A DNA stretch of 64,000 bases from CAZMNY01 sp964567745. Lineage in GTDB: Bacteria; Planctomycetota; Planctomycetia; Pirellulales; Pirellulaceae. The translations under genes and the position numbers were made by a program. The notes under the pieces are model-generated. The model did not search any database and had not been told where the DNA came from. It worked only from the letters and a program-made list of their open reading frames with translations. Below, one piece after another: positions 36,009 to 46,003 of this stretch; positions within the stretch are counted from its first letter, which is position 1; each line of letters starts with the position of its first letter. The stretch is from assembly GCA_964567745.1 (NCBI GenBank), contig CAZMNY010000041.1, positions 1-64,000 on the forward strand, in the 5' to 3' direction.

Positions 36009-37337
36009 ATGACCTTGCGCTCCCAAGATGAACGACACCAAACTCGCGGCCAGGCTACTCAATCAAGCCTCGCGCCCTGTTGGCGGCGGAGTTTGCTATT
36101 GGTCTTGGCTATCACGATCGTGGTTTCTCCAAAGGATGCACTTGGGCAAGCGGACTATAAGCAATTCGCACCCGATCAGTGGCGAAACGAGTTGGCGAAC
36201 AACGAGTATGCCGTGATACGCCGGCGAGCCGCGTACGTTCTGGGCCGAATGGATACCGGCGATAAACCGGCCGACGCCGCCGCTTTGGCCGAAGCGCTGA
36301 AGGATCGCGATCTCGTCGTGAGATGGTATGCGGCCGACTCGCTTGGCCGAATCGGACCATCGGCGTCGGGCGCGATTCCCAAAATGACGCTTGGCCTGAC
36401 CGACCCCACAAACGACAAAGATGTGCGACGCAATTTGGCTCGCGCTTTTGGTCGAATCGGTGAGGCGGATGACGCGGCCGTTAAGAAACTCAGTGATGCC
36501 GCCAAGTCAGACGACTTGCTGCTGGCCTGCGCCGCGGCGGAGACTTTGGTAATTCTGAAGAAGGTTGACGAGGCCTATCCGCGACTGCTCGCTATCGTCT
36601 CCGCCGACGATCCCATCGCCGTTTTCGCCGCCCTGCAATCGCTCGAACGGCTGAGCAAGATCAAGGCGCCGCCGTTGGACAAGGTGTCGACGATGTTGGG
36701 GCATGCGAACGCAGATGTTCGCCGCGCCGCGGCGCGAGTTGTTGGAGGGCAAGGTTGGTCGGCCGTGGAGACGATCTTGGAGCAACTGGATCGAGGTGGC
36801 GATAAGACAGCCTGTCTCGCCGCCCTTCGCTATGCGAGCCAGGATCCGCCTAAAGCGTCGCAAATCGCGACCCAACACAAGGCCGTCGAACGCGTTTGGC
36901 CCATGATTTCGCGTGACGAGCCGGGAGTCGCTTCGGGGGCTCTCGCCTTTCTCGCGCGTCAGGGCGTGGTCACCTTGACCACGCTCTGGTCGAGTTGGAA
37001 TGGAGAAGACCAAGTTTGGAAAGAGCGAGCCGGCGCGACGGTCGAGAAGTGGTTTTCGATCAATGGCGACCTGATAAAACAACCAGCACTCTGGACAAAG
37101 AGCGACGAGAGTTTGCGGCAGGAATCGGAGCGAGCTATCGCGTCAAACGATGCGCCAAGGCGACGTTTGGGATTGTGGTTGCTCGCGGAGCTCCCGCTCG
37201 ATCTCAATTCCATTGATGACATGGCGGTCCGGGAGGCGCTTCGTGACGCGGATGTGTTTAATCGCCGCAATGCCGCAAGTATCCTGCGGAAGCGAAGCGA
37301 CAATCCTCAATGCGACCCAGAAAACGAAACAAAATAA
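36009..37337 (+). CDS. Secreted HEAT-repeat protein
   Basis: 442 residues from ATG 36009 (GTG 36006 directly before it). Signal-peptide-like segment SLLLVLAITIVVSPKDALGQA near 27-47, then tandem HEAT/PBS-lyase-type helical repeats: VIRRRAAYVLGRM, LVVRWYAADSLGRIGPSA, DVRRNLARAFGRIGEADD, DLLLACAAAETLVILKK, DVRRAAARVVGGQG. A scaffold for protein contacts, with no catalytic motif. It ends 95 nt before the MoxR gene on the same strand and may belong to that operon. Confidence 0.75.
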   Translation: MTLRSQDERHQTRGQATQSSLAPCWRRSLLLVLAITIVVSPKDALGQADYKQFAPDQWRNELANNEYAVIRRRAAYVLGRMDTGDKPADAAALAEALKDRDLVVRWYAADSLGRIGPSASGAIPKMTLGLTDPTNDKDVRRNLARAFGRIGEADDAAVKKLSDAAKSDDLLLACAAAETLVILKKVDEAYPRLLAIVSADDPIAVFAALQSLERLSKIKAPPLDKVSTMLGHANADVRRAAARVVGGQGWSAVETILEQLDRGGDKTACLAALRYASQDPPKASQIATQHKAVERVWPMISRDEPGVASGALAFLARQGVVTLTTLWSSWNGEDQVWKERAGATVEKWFSINGDLIKQPALWTKSDESLRQESERAIASNDAPRRRLGLWLLAELPLDLNSIDDMAVREALRDADVFNRRNAASILRKRSDNPQCDPENETK

Positions 37338-37432
37338 CGACCACTTCGGACTTGCCACGTCAGCGCAAGTCAGAGTGCAACTCAAGTATGGCCAACAAGA
37401 CATAACTGAACTTAATCCCGATTGGTGCGTTC

Positions 37433-38404
37433 ATGGATCCACAGCAAGCATCCGCGTTTCGCGATAACTTCAAGACGCTTCAAGAGCAAATCGAGTCTCG
37501 AGTACTGGGGCAAAGTGAGGCGATTCAGACAGTCTTGCTCGCCCTCTCCTGTGGCGGGCATGTGCTGTTGGAGGGACCGAGCGGCGTTGGAAAAACGTTG
37601 ATCGTCACGACGCTATCGCAGTGTGTCTCTCTGTCGTATCGGCGGATTCAGTTCACGCCGGATCTAACGCCAGCAGACATCATTGGCACGTACGTGGTGC
37701 TCGAAAGTCATGGGCGGCGAAAGTTTGAATTCCAGCAAGGCCCGTTGTTCGCAAACATCGTGCTGGCGGACGAGATTAACCGCGGAACACCCAAGACGCA
37801 GTCTGCTCTGCTGGAGGGTATGGAGGACGACCGCGTCTCGGTTGCGAACGAATCGTACGACTTGCCCGATCCATTTTTCGTCGCTGCGACTCGCGGCGAT
37901 TCCGATTCAGATGGCGTCTTTCCGCTGCCGGCGGCGCAGCTCGATCGATTCCATTATCACGTGCGTTTGGAAACACCCGAAGACGCGGCGTTGGAGAAGA
38001 TTGTCATGCAGGCGTCGGGCGACGGGTCTGCGACTGTGGAAAGCGTGCTCGATCGCGATGCGGTCCTTGCCATGCGAGCTGCGGTGAGGGCCGTTCCAGC
38101 GTCGACCGATGCCGCCAAGTGCGCTGCTGCCGTCATCAGCGCCACGCAACCTCATCGCAAAAGCTCGCCGGACATCTGTCGCCAATACCTGCAAGTCGGC
38201 GTCAGCCCTCGAGCCGGTGCGGCGATGCTCTTAGGCGCCAAAACACTAGCCCTGCTGGCGAACCGCAATCAGCCGACAGCCGACGACATTAAGCAAGTGG
38301 CCCCGTTGGTGCTCAAACACCGACTTGCTCTCAACTACGACGGCCATGCCGATTCGGTCAATCCGGCCGACATTGTCGACGCGATCCTAAAAGAAATCTC
38401 ATAG
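37433..38404 (+). CDS. MoxR-family AAA+ ATPase
   Basis: 323 residues. Walker A GPSGVGKT (48-55), Walker B NIVLADEINRGTPKTQSALLEGMEDDRV near 107-134, sensor 1 FVAATRGDSD (Asn replaced by Arg), arginine-finger region LPAAQLDRFHYHV, and a C-terminal lid domain. MoxR ATPases work as chaperones with vWA proteins to assemble or activate envelope complexes. It heads a MoxR-DUF58-vWA-vWA series, 9 nt before the next gene. Confidence 0.9.
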   Translation: MDPQQASAFRDNFKTLQEQIESRVLGQSEAIQTVLLALSCGGHVLLEGPSGVGKTLIVTTLSQCVSLSYRRIQFTPDLTPADIIGTYVVLESHGRRKFEFQQGPLFANIVLADEINRGTPKTQSALLEGMEDDRVSVANESYDLPDPFFVAATRGDSDSDGVFPLPAAQLDRFHYHVRLETPEDAALEKIVMQASGDGSATVESVLDRDAVLAMRAAVRAVPASTDAAKCAAAVISATQPHRKSSPDICRQYLQVGVSPRAGAAMLLGAKTLALLANRNQPTADDIKQVAPLVLKHRLALNYDGHADSVNPADIVDAILKEIS

Positions 38405-38413
38405 AAGCTTGAT

Positions 38414-39304
38414 ATGTCCGTCCGTGGCAAGAACATACTTTCGATTTCACCTTGGCTGCGCAGACGCGCAGGCGACTCGTGGCGCAAGCGCTGGCTGAAT
38501 GAGTTCCCGTCGCTGGCGGTGCAAGCATCGATCGAACCGACTGGCTGCCGCGACTATTGCACCGGAGACGATCTCGCTCGCGTCGATTGGAATCGATGTG
38601 CTCGGCTAGACGAGCTTGTTGTTCAGCAGTATTTTGGCAACGAACTTCGCTCGCTCGACATTTGGATTGATCACTCCAAGAGCATGATGGTCGGCGACGG
38701 CGCCAAGCTTGCTTGGGCGAAACAATTTGCTTCTCTGTTAACGCTTCAAGCGCTGAACGAAGGCGAATCGGTGGGTATGTTCTCCGTCGCCTCCGAAGCC
38801 ACTCGCATCGCGCCGGTGATACGACGACGTGATGATCTCAGCCGCCTGCTGCTTCGGCTCGATAAGACGACGCCTGCGAACGAACCACTCGAACTGGCTC
38901 AGGCCGCGCGTTCGTATTTGCGATTTCGACGAGGATCGGCGACGCTCTTGGTGTTGTCTGACTTTTTCGAGCCGACGTCGAGCGGCCTGGTTCAAGGGTT
39001 GCAGGTGTTGTCAGCCGCTGGCGTCGGGGTCTGTTTGCTTCAGCTGCATACGAGCGACGAAGTGAATCCGCGTGGCGCAGGGCGATTTCAACTCGAAGAG
39101 ATCGAATCCCGCTCGGCCTTGACGACGACGATTCGCGAGGCCGACTTGGCTGCTTATCGTCGCGAAGTCGCGCTCTATTTGAAAGGCGTACGCCGCGTTT
39201 GCCATCGCGCCGGAGCGCTTTGGGCTCGAGTCAGCGTCGATGATAGTTTTGACGATGTCCTCTCCGTCCTTACCCGAACGTCACGTATCGGGAGGACGCA
39301 ATGA
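38414..39304 (+). CDS. DUF58 domain protein
   Basis: 296 residues, soluble. YCTGDDLARVDWNRCARLDELVVQQY near 50-75 is the DUF58 signature (D-x-x-R-x-iDW-x-x-sAR), followed by a vWA-like region with LDIWIDHSKSMMVGDG (degenerate MIDAS) and ATLLVLSDFFEP. DUF58 proteins are standard partners of MoxR ATPases in aerotolerance-type operons. Its stop overlaps the next ATG (ATGA). Confidence 0.88.
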   Translation: MSVRGKNILSISPWLRRRAGDSWRKRWLNEFPSLAVQASIEPTGCRDYCTGDDLARVDWNRCARLDELVVQQYFGNELRSLDIWIDHSKSMMVGDGAKLAWAKQFASLLTLQALNEGESVGMFSVASEATRIAPVIRRRDDLSRLLLRLDKTTPANEPLELAQAARSYLRFRRGSATLLVLSDFFEPTSSGLVQGLQVLSAAGVGVCLLQLHTSDEVNPRGAGRFQLEEIESRSALTTTIREADLAAYRREVALYLKGVRRVCHRAGALWARVSVDDSFDDVLSVLTRTSRIGRTQ

Positions 39305-40611
39305 ATTGGAGGCATCCGCAATCCTTAGCCTGGATTCTGGCGGCGCTCGCAATCTTCTTGATCTATGCGATCCGCAGCAGGAAATGCGTGCAGGACACTG
39401 CAACTCTGTTTCTTTGGAAGAGGGCGCTCGAACATCGGCCGCCATGGATTCGGATTCGACCGTGGGTGGCGGCCGTATGCCGAGCTTTGATCGTCGTGTT
39501 CCTGGCATTGGCCTTGGCGATGCCGACAATCGGCCCGACCCAAATCGCGAAACGTTCATTTGTGTTTGTGCTCGATGGCACCGCGAGCATGCAAGCGACC
39601 GATGTGACGCCAACGCGATTCGATCAAGCTCGAACCGAAATCCTCGAACTCGTCAAGAATCTCGGCGAGAGCGACCGAGCGGCGCTCATCGTTGTTGGCG
39701 TCGAACCCTATGTCGCTCAGCGGTTCACCGATGATTTTGCCGCGTTCAACGCAGCAGTCGAATCGGCCCGTGTATGTGACGCGGCGGGTGACATCCGACG
39801 CGGCATCGCCATGGCCAAGGGTCTTGCTGGCGCCGCCGATGCGTCACGCGTCTTGGTGTTCACCGACGCGGCCGTTGGCAGCGAAGGCAACAAGGAGGCG
39901 GAGATTCGCGTTCTTGCTGGAGACGCTCGCAACGTTGGCATCACCTCCATCGCGACGCGACCTGCCACGACGACTGAATCTGACCGTGGCGAAGTCGTTG
40001 TAGTGTTGCAGTCCTTTGGCGACGACGGTGAGAGCACGGTGCCCGTTCGCTGGCGAACCGAAGGCGGCTCGAGCGAAGACGATGAAGCCGTTCTGGTCGA
40101 TGGCGTCGCCGTCGTGCGAAGAGAGTTCGGCTTCGGCAGTCTGATTGAAGTCGCCGTCGTTGCTGAAGATCATCTGGCGATCGACAACCAGGCTCAGTTG
40201 GCGTTGGATTTCCATCCCGCGTATTTCGGCCTGGCCGAGTCGAAGCAAATTCGTTTTGGATATTCGACGAGCGCCAATGTGCGATTCGCCAGTGGGGTTG
40301 ATGAGATCAGAGCCCCTGACGATTCAGTTCGAGCCGTATCGGATGGAGAGGTCATCTTCGGCCCGCTCGATCGGCAAGGCGCATGGCGCGTCATCGAGCC
40401 GAATGGCACCGTGCGAACTTGGCACGCCAATCTCGTCTCCGCGACGGAGAGCAACATAGCTTCCTCAAAAAACGAGGCGGCGGACAACGGTAAGATCGGG
40501 ATTGAGCCCGCGCGGTTGCCGGCCAAGCCAATCCACATTTGGTTTCTCGCGATCGCTGCCTTGTTGTGGGCGGCCGAAACTGTGGCTTGCGCGATTGGAG
40601 GCACCGAGTAA
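39301..40611 (+). CDS. Membrane-anchored vWA protein (BatA/BatB-like)
   Basis: 436 residues. Two N-terminal membrane segments (LAWILAALAIFLIYAIRS and ALIVVFLALALAMPTIG) are followed by a vWA domain starting FVFVLDGTASMQATD (DxTxS, a weakened MIDAS) and VLVFTDAAVGSEG. A C-terminal membrane helix (IWFLAIAALLWAAETVACAIG) closes the chain. The topology matches the BatA/BatB-like partners of MoxR and DUF58. Translationally coupled to the DUF58 gene by 4 nt. Confidence 0.82.
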   Translation: MNWRHPQSLAWILAALAIFLIYAIRSRKCVQDTATLFLWKRALEHRPPWIRIRPWVAAVCRALIVVFLALALAMPTIGPTQIAKRSFVFVLDGTASMQATDVTPTRFDQARTEILELVKNLGESDRAALIVVGVEPYVAQRFTDDFAAFNAAVESARVCDAAGDIRRGIAMAKGLAGAADASRVLVFTDAAVGSEGNKEAEIRVLAGDARNVGITSIATRPATTTESDRGEVVVVLQSFGDDGESTVPVRWRTEGGSSEDDEAVLVDGVAVVRREFGFGSLIEVAVVAEDHLAIDNQAQLALDFHPAYFGLAESKQIRFGYSTSANVRFASGVDEIRAPDDSVRAVSDGEVIFGPLDRQGAWRVIEPNGTVRTWHANLVSATESNIASSKNEAADNGKIGIEPARLPAKPIHIWFLAIAALLWAAETVACAIGGTE

Positions 40612-40612
40612 G

Positions 40613-43012
40613 ATGGAATTCTCACTACTCGCCCCTGTTCGCCTCGCCATCTTCCTGCCGTTCGCGGCGTTGATTTGTTTTTGTTGGATGCGATCTGCGC
40701 TTCCAAGAAAGAGTTGGCTGGCCGCGACTCAGATGCTGCTGGCCGCTGCTCTGTCGATCGCCTTGGCCGACATCGTCACGATTTCGCTCGACCAGTTGAG
40801 CCGGCCTGGATCGACATTCTTCGTACAAGACAAAAGTGAAAGCATGGACGCGTTGCCGGACTATGCGAAGGACGTCAAGGCGGATGGCGTCGTTGCATTT
40901 GTCGAAGCCCGGAGCGATTTGGCGAGCGGAGTTGTAAATGGCTCAAGCCAGGGTGCGTCGGCATTGATGATCAAGTCGGATGGCCGTGAGACAACTGGCA
41001 ATTTCTTGGCTGCGGCCAGAGAGCTCGATCGACCTCTATTTGCTTTCACTCCGCCGCAAGGCAGCGATATGCGAATCGTCGATGTTCTCGCGACGCCGAA
41101 CCGTCCTGACCGGTCGTTTGACGTGGATGTCGTGATCGAGTCCAACGTAGCGGCGGAGGCGACTCTGACAATTCGCGTGGACGACGAGCCGATCGCGAAG
41201 TCTCTATCGGTGACTCCGGGACGCAGGGACATTCGAACAACCGTGGCGGCTCATGGCCGCGAACAGGCTACGATCGACGTTGAACTGGCCAGCGACGCGG
41301 ATCGCGAGACTCGCAACAATCGATTTCGAGCGGCATGGCGAGCTTTACCGCGCTCGAGGGTTGTCGTCGTGTATGCGAATACGTCGCAGCGCGAGAAGCT
41401 CGGCTCTCAATTATCGAGTCTGGGACTGCAGCCTGAATTCTCAGCCGTCGCGGAGATATCCGAGCAGACGCTTGAGGGCGTCGATTGCCTCGTGCTGCTT
41501 GCCGATGCCGCAAAAATTACTGGCGCACAACAGGGTGTTATCGAAAAGTTTGTTGCCACTGGCGGCGGTCTGATCGTGGCCGGAGGCGGAGACGTTTATG
41601 GCGCTGACGCGCTGTCTTCGTCGAATTGGAAGGCTTGGCTTCCAGTGAGTGAGTCGACGTCAACGCATAAGGTTTCGCGTCCATCGTTCGCCATGGTATT
41701 GGTCATCGACAAGTCGGAATCGATGCAATACGAGAATCGTCTGAGCATGGCGAAGCAAGCGGCCAGTCAGGCGGTGGAGCTGCTCGACGAGGCGGATCAA
41801 GTTGGCGTTCTGGCCTTCGGAACGAATTCGCGTTGGCTCAGCGAAATCGCGGCGAGCGGCGATAAGAAAGCCGTGCTCTCTCGTATCGCTGGACTAGAGG
41901 TCGAGGGAGAGACGAATATGTATCCGGCGATCGAACGAGCTCAATTGGCGCTGGAGCAAGTCGACGCTGAGCACAAGCACTTGATTCTTCTGACCGATGG
42001 CGTCTCTTCGCCCGGTGACTTCGGCGAGGTCGCTGAGCGACTCAAGGGCAGTGGGATTTCGGTGGCGACGGTTTCAGTGAGCACCGGCGCCGAGCAGCTT
42101 GTGCTTCAAGACATTGCTCGCATCGCCTCGGGCCGGCACTATCACTGTGATGACGCGAATGAGTTGCCGAACATTCTTGTGCGAGCGGCTCGTCAAGCCG
42201 TCGAGAAAATTGGCCCGGCGCGATTTTCGGTGTTTGAGATGGAAGGCGGGCTGAAAGACGTTCCAATGAAGTCGTCGCCGCCGTTGACCGGCGTTGTGGA
42301 AACGAGCCCGAAAGACGACACGGTTTTGGCCTACCTTACCGATGATGGACAACCGCTGATTGTTTGGCGAAAGCACGAAGCCGGCATGGTTGCCTCGATC
42401 GTCTGTGACAGCCAGACGCTGCTCGACGCCGCGTGGACTCGGTGGGCAGGTTTCGAATCATTCTGGCGCTCGCTGGTGTCAAAAGTGGAGCGCAAATCGG
42501 CTCCCGAACCGATCAGCATCACCGGTCGATTTGTCGACTCGCAATTTGAGCTGCACGTTGACGTTCGCAATGGCGAGCAATGGGATTCGGACGGGACGGT
42601 ATACGTTACGCTTGAGAGCGACGGTTCGAAGCGGATTCCAGCTCGCTTGATCGCGCCCGGGCATTACGTGGCGGCTATTCCGATTGACGGGTCGAGGTCA
42701 TCGATTTCAGGGCGGGCGTTCATCGGTCAGGGATCGGTGGAGCATACGCGAGGGTGGCGATATTTCACCAATTATTCATCTGAGTATCGGCATGTTGGGG
42801 CCGATTTGGATTTGCTGCGATCGGCTTCTTTGGCCAGCGGCGGCGCCATGATTGAGTCGATCGAAGATATACCGGAAGCGACGACAGAGCCCAGCAGCAC
42901 GGCCATGCCAGTCATCTGGCCGTTGTGGTACTGGTTTGTTGTCGGAGCCATCCTATTGTTGTTGGTGGAGACATGTCAGCGCCGTTGGAACCGTGGGTTT
43001 GGAGTCGTCTAG
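40613..43012 (+). CDS. Large membrane vWA protein (YfbK/glutamine-amidotransferase-like type)
   Basis: 799 residues from ATG 40613, which overlaps nothing and lies 1 nt after the preceding stop. Two N-terminal helices (LAIFLPFAALICFCWM, MLLAAALSIALADIVTI), a first degenerate domain (FVQDKSESMDALPDY), an amidotransferase-like segment (GVDCLVLLADAAKI, GGGLIVAGGGDVYG), then a vWA domain with intact MIDAS DKSES and LLTDGVSSPGDF, and a C-terminal helix (VIWPLWYWFVVGAILLLLVE). Such proteins sit in the membrane and are driven by MoxR ATPases. Last gene of the MoxR operon; the kinase-like gene follows after 213 nt. Confidence 0.82.
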   Translation: MEFSLLAPVRLAIFLPFAALICFCWMRSALPRKSWLAATQMLLAAALSIALADIVTISLDQLSRPGSTFFVQDKSESMDALPDYAKDVKADGVVAFVEARSDLASGVVNGSSQGASALMIKSDGRETTGNFLAAARELDRPLFAFTPPQGSDMRIVDVLATPNRPDRSFDVDVVIESNVAAEATLTIRVDDEPIAKSLSVTPGRRDIRTTVAAHGREQATIDVELASDADRETRNNRFRAAWRALPRSRVVVVYANTSQREKLGSQLSSLGLQPEFSAVAEISEQTLEGVDCLVLLADAAKITGAQQGVIEKFVATGGGLIVAGGGDVYGADALSSSNWKAWLPVSESTSTHKVSRPSFAMVLVIDKSESMQYENRLSMAKQAASQAVELLDEADQVGVLAFGTNSRWLSEIAASGDKKAVLSRIAGLEVEGETNMYPAIERAQLALEQVDAEHKHLILLTDGVSSPGDFGEVAERLKGSGISVATVSVSTGAEQLVLQDIARIASGRHYHCDDANELPNILVRAARQAVEKIGPARFSVFEMEGGLKDVPMKSSPPLTGVVETSPKDDTVLAYLTDDGQPLIVWRKHEAGMVASIVCDSQTLLDAAWTRWAGFESFWRSLVSKVERKSAPEPISITGRFVDSQFELHVDVRNGEQWDSDGTVYVTLESDGSKRIPARLIAPGHYVAAIPIDGSRSSISGRAFIGQGSVEHTRGWRYFTNYSSEYRHVGADLDLLRSASLASGGAMIESIEDIPEATTEPSSTAMPVIWPLWYWFVVGAILLLLVETCQRRWNRGFGVV

Positions 43013-43225
43013 GGCTGAGTTGAGGGCTTGCCGTGCACCGCGAGTGTCAGTCATGATGGGAATGCGGCAACGGGCCGTTCCTGTCTTGCAAATACTCCTG
43101 ATATTTGCAGCCGACTTTCCCAGCTCTGCATTTCAGGTTTGAGCGACGACGAAATTCGGGCAAGCCGCTTGGACGGATGGATTGCGATTGAGATTTGCTT
43201 GGATCGGCATCGAGAAGATTGAATT

Positions 43226-45988
43226 ATGTCGTGGCCTCTAATTTCAGACTTCAGTCGCGTGATTCGCAACCCGAAGGTTGCGTTCAAAGATCCAGATTTG
43301 AAAGCGTGTGAGGTGGAAGTCGATCACCTCGGTCAGCCGCGGCCTCGATCGGGTAACTTCGCCACGGTCTATCGCGGCTTTTGTGCCGACGGAAGCGAGC
43401 TGGCCATTCGCGTCTTCAATCGGCGGGCTGATGAACGCCGTGAACGATACGCCGCGTGCAGCGAGTTCTTCAAGGAGCATCCGCTTCACTGCATGCTGCC
43501 GTTCCACTATGCGGAAAAGGGAGTGCGGTCTGCGTCCGACGGCAAGATGTACCCGCTGGTGACGATGGATTGGGTCGATGGGTTAACGCTCTTCGAGTGG
43601 GTCAAGGCGCGTTGCAAGGAAGACTATCGCGAAGCGCTTCGGATTGGCGCCGATGTCTGGCTACAGTTGGTGACGGAGCTCCGAGAGGCCGGTGTCGCTC
43701 ATGGCGACTTGCAGCATGGCAACGTGATGGTAACGCGTGACGGGCATTTCAAACTGGTCGATTACGATTGCTTGGCCGTGCCCGATCTGATGGGCAGAAA
43801 GAATTTGGAGATCGGCCTGCCGCCCTACCAACACCCTCAGCGCAACGCGGAAACGGTCCTGTGCGCCGATCTGGATAATTTTTCCGCCTTGATGATCTAC
43901 ACGGTGTTGCGTGCGCTTGCGGCGCAGCCTTCGCTGTGGTTTGAGTTTGTCGAGGCGGCGGACTACGACAAGCTTCTTTTCCGTCTCGAGGATTTTCAAT
44001 CGCCGGCCGAGTCGCGTCTTTACGCGACGTTATTGAATTCGCCCGATCCGATCGTTCGCGGATTGGTCCACAATCTCTTCCAGTTCGCCGCCGCGCCCAC
44101 GGATCAGACGCCTTCGGTTGACGATGTTTTGCTCTGGTCGAGTTCGCTCACCGAACTCATTCAGAATGGCGATTGGGATCGTGTGGTTCGGCGAGTCGAA
44201 CGTTTGCGACCGGGCGAACAGATTCCGCCTGAGTACCATGCCCATGTCGCTTCGGCCCGACACCGAGTCAACCTCCGTGAGGCGATGCAAACGGCGTTTG
44301 ACGCGGGCGATGAAACAGAACTTGCCAGGCTGAATGAACCGGAGTTGCTTCAGGGCTATGCGGCGGCGGCGGACATCGCCGAGAAAGCATTGATGGCCGA
44401 GCAGGCGGCCCGCGTCGTTGAAGTACTCAAGTCGTCGCTCGAACTGCGTTGCTGGGATGCGTTCACGAAGACTTGGCGAGAGAACGAGAGTGTTCTGGCT
44501 GGACGTCCGAGCGGCGAACCGTTGCGGCACGAGTTTCAGCAGCTTGAATCGGTTTCGAAACTCCGGAGTCTGCTCGTCGACACGGATTCGGATGATGCGA
44601 AAGTACTTTCGATCTGGCGTTTGATTCGAGCAGCCGGCGGCCACGAGACGGCGCTTCCGCTAAAACCTCAAGTCGAGAAACGCGCTGCCCGGCAACGGTT
44701 CTTCACCGCGTGGGAAGCGGTCATGAAGCAGGCTCACGGCAATCCATCGCTGAAAAAAGACAAGCAGATGATAGCGTCTTGGGTCGCCCAGCACTTCGAC
44801 GGTTGGCCCAAAGCCGAGGCAAGGCGGCCCCATTACGACGCCGCCTTGGCTCGAGTCGCCCAGTTTGAGCGGTTTCAAAGTTTGGCGGAAGAGCAGGGCG
44901 CCGAAGCCGAAAAGACGCTACTCGGCGTCGCGCAACAATTGACGCTGGATTACCACCCCTTAGTCGAAGAGCGCGCCAAAGCCGCGCTCAAGCGAGTGAA
45001 GACGCATCAGAAGTTTGCCCACCGAGCGTCCTCGGCGAAAACGGAGGAGCAAGTCATCGAGCTGTGGCGTCGACTCGAGGAAACTGGCGAATCGGAATTC
45101 GCTGGCGACGACCTTCGCGCTCGGTATGAAATGGCGCAGAAGAGGATTCCCTTGCTCAACAAGATAAAGGGACTCGCCTCGCTGCCTCCCGATGCTGCGG
45201 ATCAAGGCTTGCTCGATGTTTGGGACGTCGAGTTGTTTGAGGATTGTCGCGAGGCTGACGTGTGGCGTCCTCGCTATGCGTCGGCGCTCGAACGCTCGCG
45301 AATATTCAAGCGAATCGAGGACGCTCTCGAGTCGGGTGATTCTGAAGCCGCCAGGCGTTTGACTACAGCCTCGTGCCTCAAAGGCATTGCGCTTCCTCGC
45401 TACATCCGTGAGAAACTGAAGCAAGCTGCGGACGAGGAGATTCAGCAGACGGTTCGACAGAAAAATGCACTGCTCGAATCATTGTTGGGAAATGATCGCA
45501 AGCGTTTTGTCGAACAGTTCGACCTCGGTTTGCTCCGCGAAATCTGCACCAAGTCCCCGCATCACGAACACATTGTCGAGACGTGGACGCGCAGCGAACT
45601 CGCGCCGGTCTTCGTCGAGTCACTAAGTTCGTTTGCCGTTGCACAAACGGAGACTGGCGGTTTTCACGCGGCTTGGAACTGGCCGGAGAAATTCGCGGCC
45701 GTTCGAATTTGGTTGGCCGTTGTCAATAAGCAGCCGGATGAGAAGACGCGTATCGACTTGATCGAATCGGTGTACGCCGCCATGGTCTACCGCAAGGGAT
45801 GGCTGGCCGACGGCGAAGGACATTCCATTGCCTTCAACGAAGAATGGGCCGACCACCACGTCGCCGTATGGGGCGTTTTCGATTTGGGCTTCCAGAAGAT
45901 CTACTCGCCCTGCGTTCCCTTGGGCCAACTCACCGCGCCCAAAAAGACACGCAACTGGAGCCTCTTCCGCCGTGGCGAGAAGTCATAG
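43226..45988 (+). CDS. Protein-kinase-like protein with long helical C-terminus (TerY-P type kinase)
   Basis: 920 residues. Kinase domain about 30-300: Gly loop SGNFATVYRG (42-51), catalytic loop HGDLQHGN (159-166, with D161 and N166) and the DFG equivalent DYD (179-181). The VAIK lysine position reads AIRVF, so Arg62 replaces Lys. Residues 330-920 are Glu/Lys/Arg-rich helical repeats (for example EEQVIELWRRLEETGESEF), likely a coiled scaffold. No membrane segment. Kinases with the HGDLQHGN loop accompany vWA and PP2C proteins in TerY-P triads; here those partners lie 6 kb downstream. It might be a pseudokinase, though Arg in this position is tolerated in some atypical kinases. Confidence 0.75.
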   Translation: MSWPLISDFSRVIRNPKVAFKDPDLKACEVEVDHLGQPRPRSGNFATVYRGFCADGSELAIRVFNRRADERRERYAACSEFFKEHPLHCMLPFHYAEKGVRSASDGKMYPLVTMDWVDGLTLFEWVKARCKEDYREALRIGADVWLQLVTELREAGVAHGDLQHGNVMVTRDGHFKLVDYDCLAVPDLMGRKNLEIGLPPYQHPQRNAETVLCADLDNFSALMIYTVLRALAAQPSLWFEFVEAADYDKLLFRLEDFQSPAESRLYATLLNSPDPIVRGLVHNLFQFAAAPTDQTPSVDDVLLWSSSLTELIQNGDWDRVVRRVERLRPGEQIPPEYHAHVASARHRVNLREAMQTAFDAGDETELARLNEPELLQGYAAAADIAEKALMAEQAARVVEVLKSSLELRCWDAFTKTWRENESVLAGRPSGEPLRHEFQQLESVSKLRSLLVDTDSDDAKVLSIWRLIRAAGGHETALPLKPQVEKRAARQRFFTAWEAVMKQAHGNPSLKKDKQMIASWVAQHFDGWPKAEARRPHYDAALARVAQFERFQSLAEEQGAEAEKTLLGVAQQLTLDYHPLVEERAKAALKRVKTHQKFAHRASSAKTEEQVIELWRRLEETGESEFAGDDLRARYEMAQKRIPLLNKIKGLASLPPDAADQGLLDVWDVELFEDCREADVWRPRYASALERSRIFKRIEDALESGDSEAARRLTTASCLKGIALPRYIREKLKQAADEEIQQTVRQKNALLESLLGNDRKRFVEQFDLGLLREICTKSPHHEHIVETWTRSELAPVFVESLSSFAVAQTETGGFHAAWNWPEKFAAVRIWLAVVNKQPDEKTRIDLIESVYAAMVYRKGWLADGEGHSIAFNEEWADHHVAVWGVFDLGFQKIYSPCVPLGQLTAPKKTRNWSLFRRGEKS

Positions 45989-46003
45989 TCGCCTTTCGTC
46001 ATA

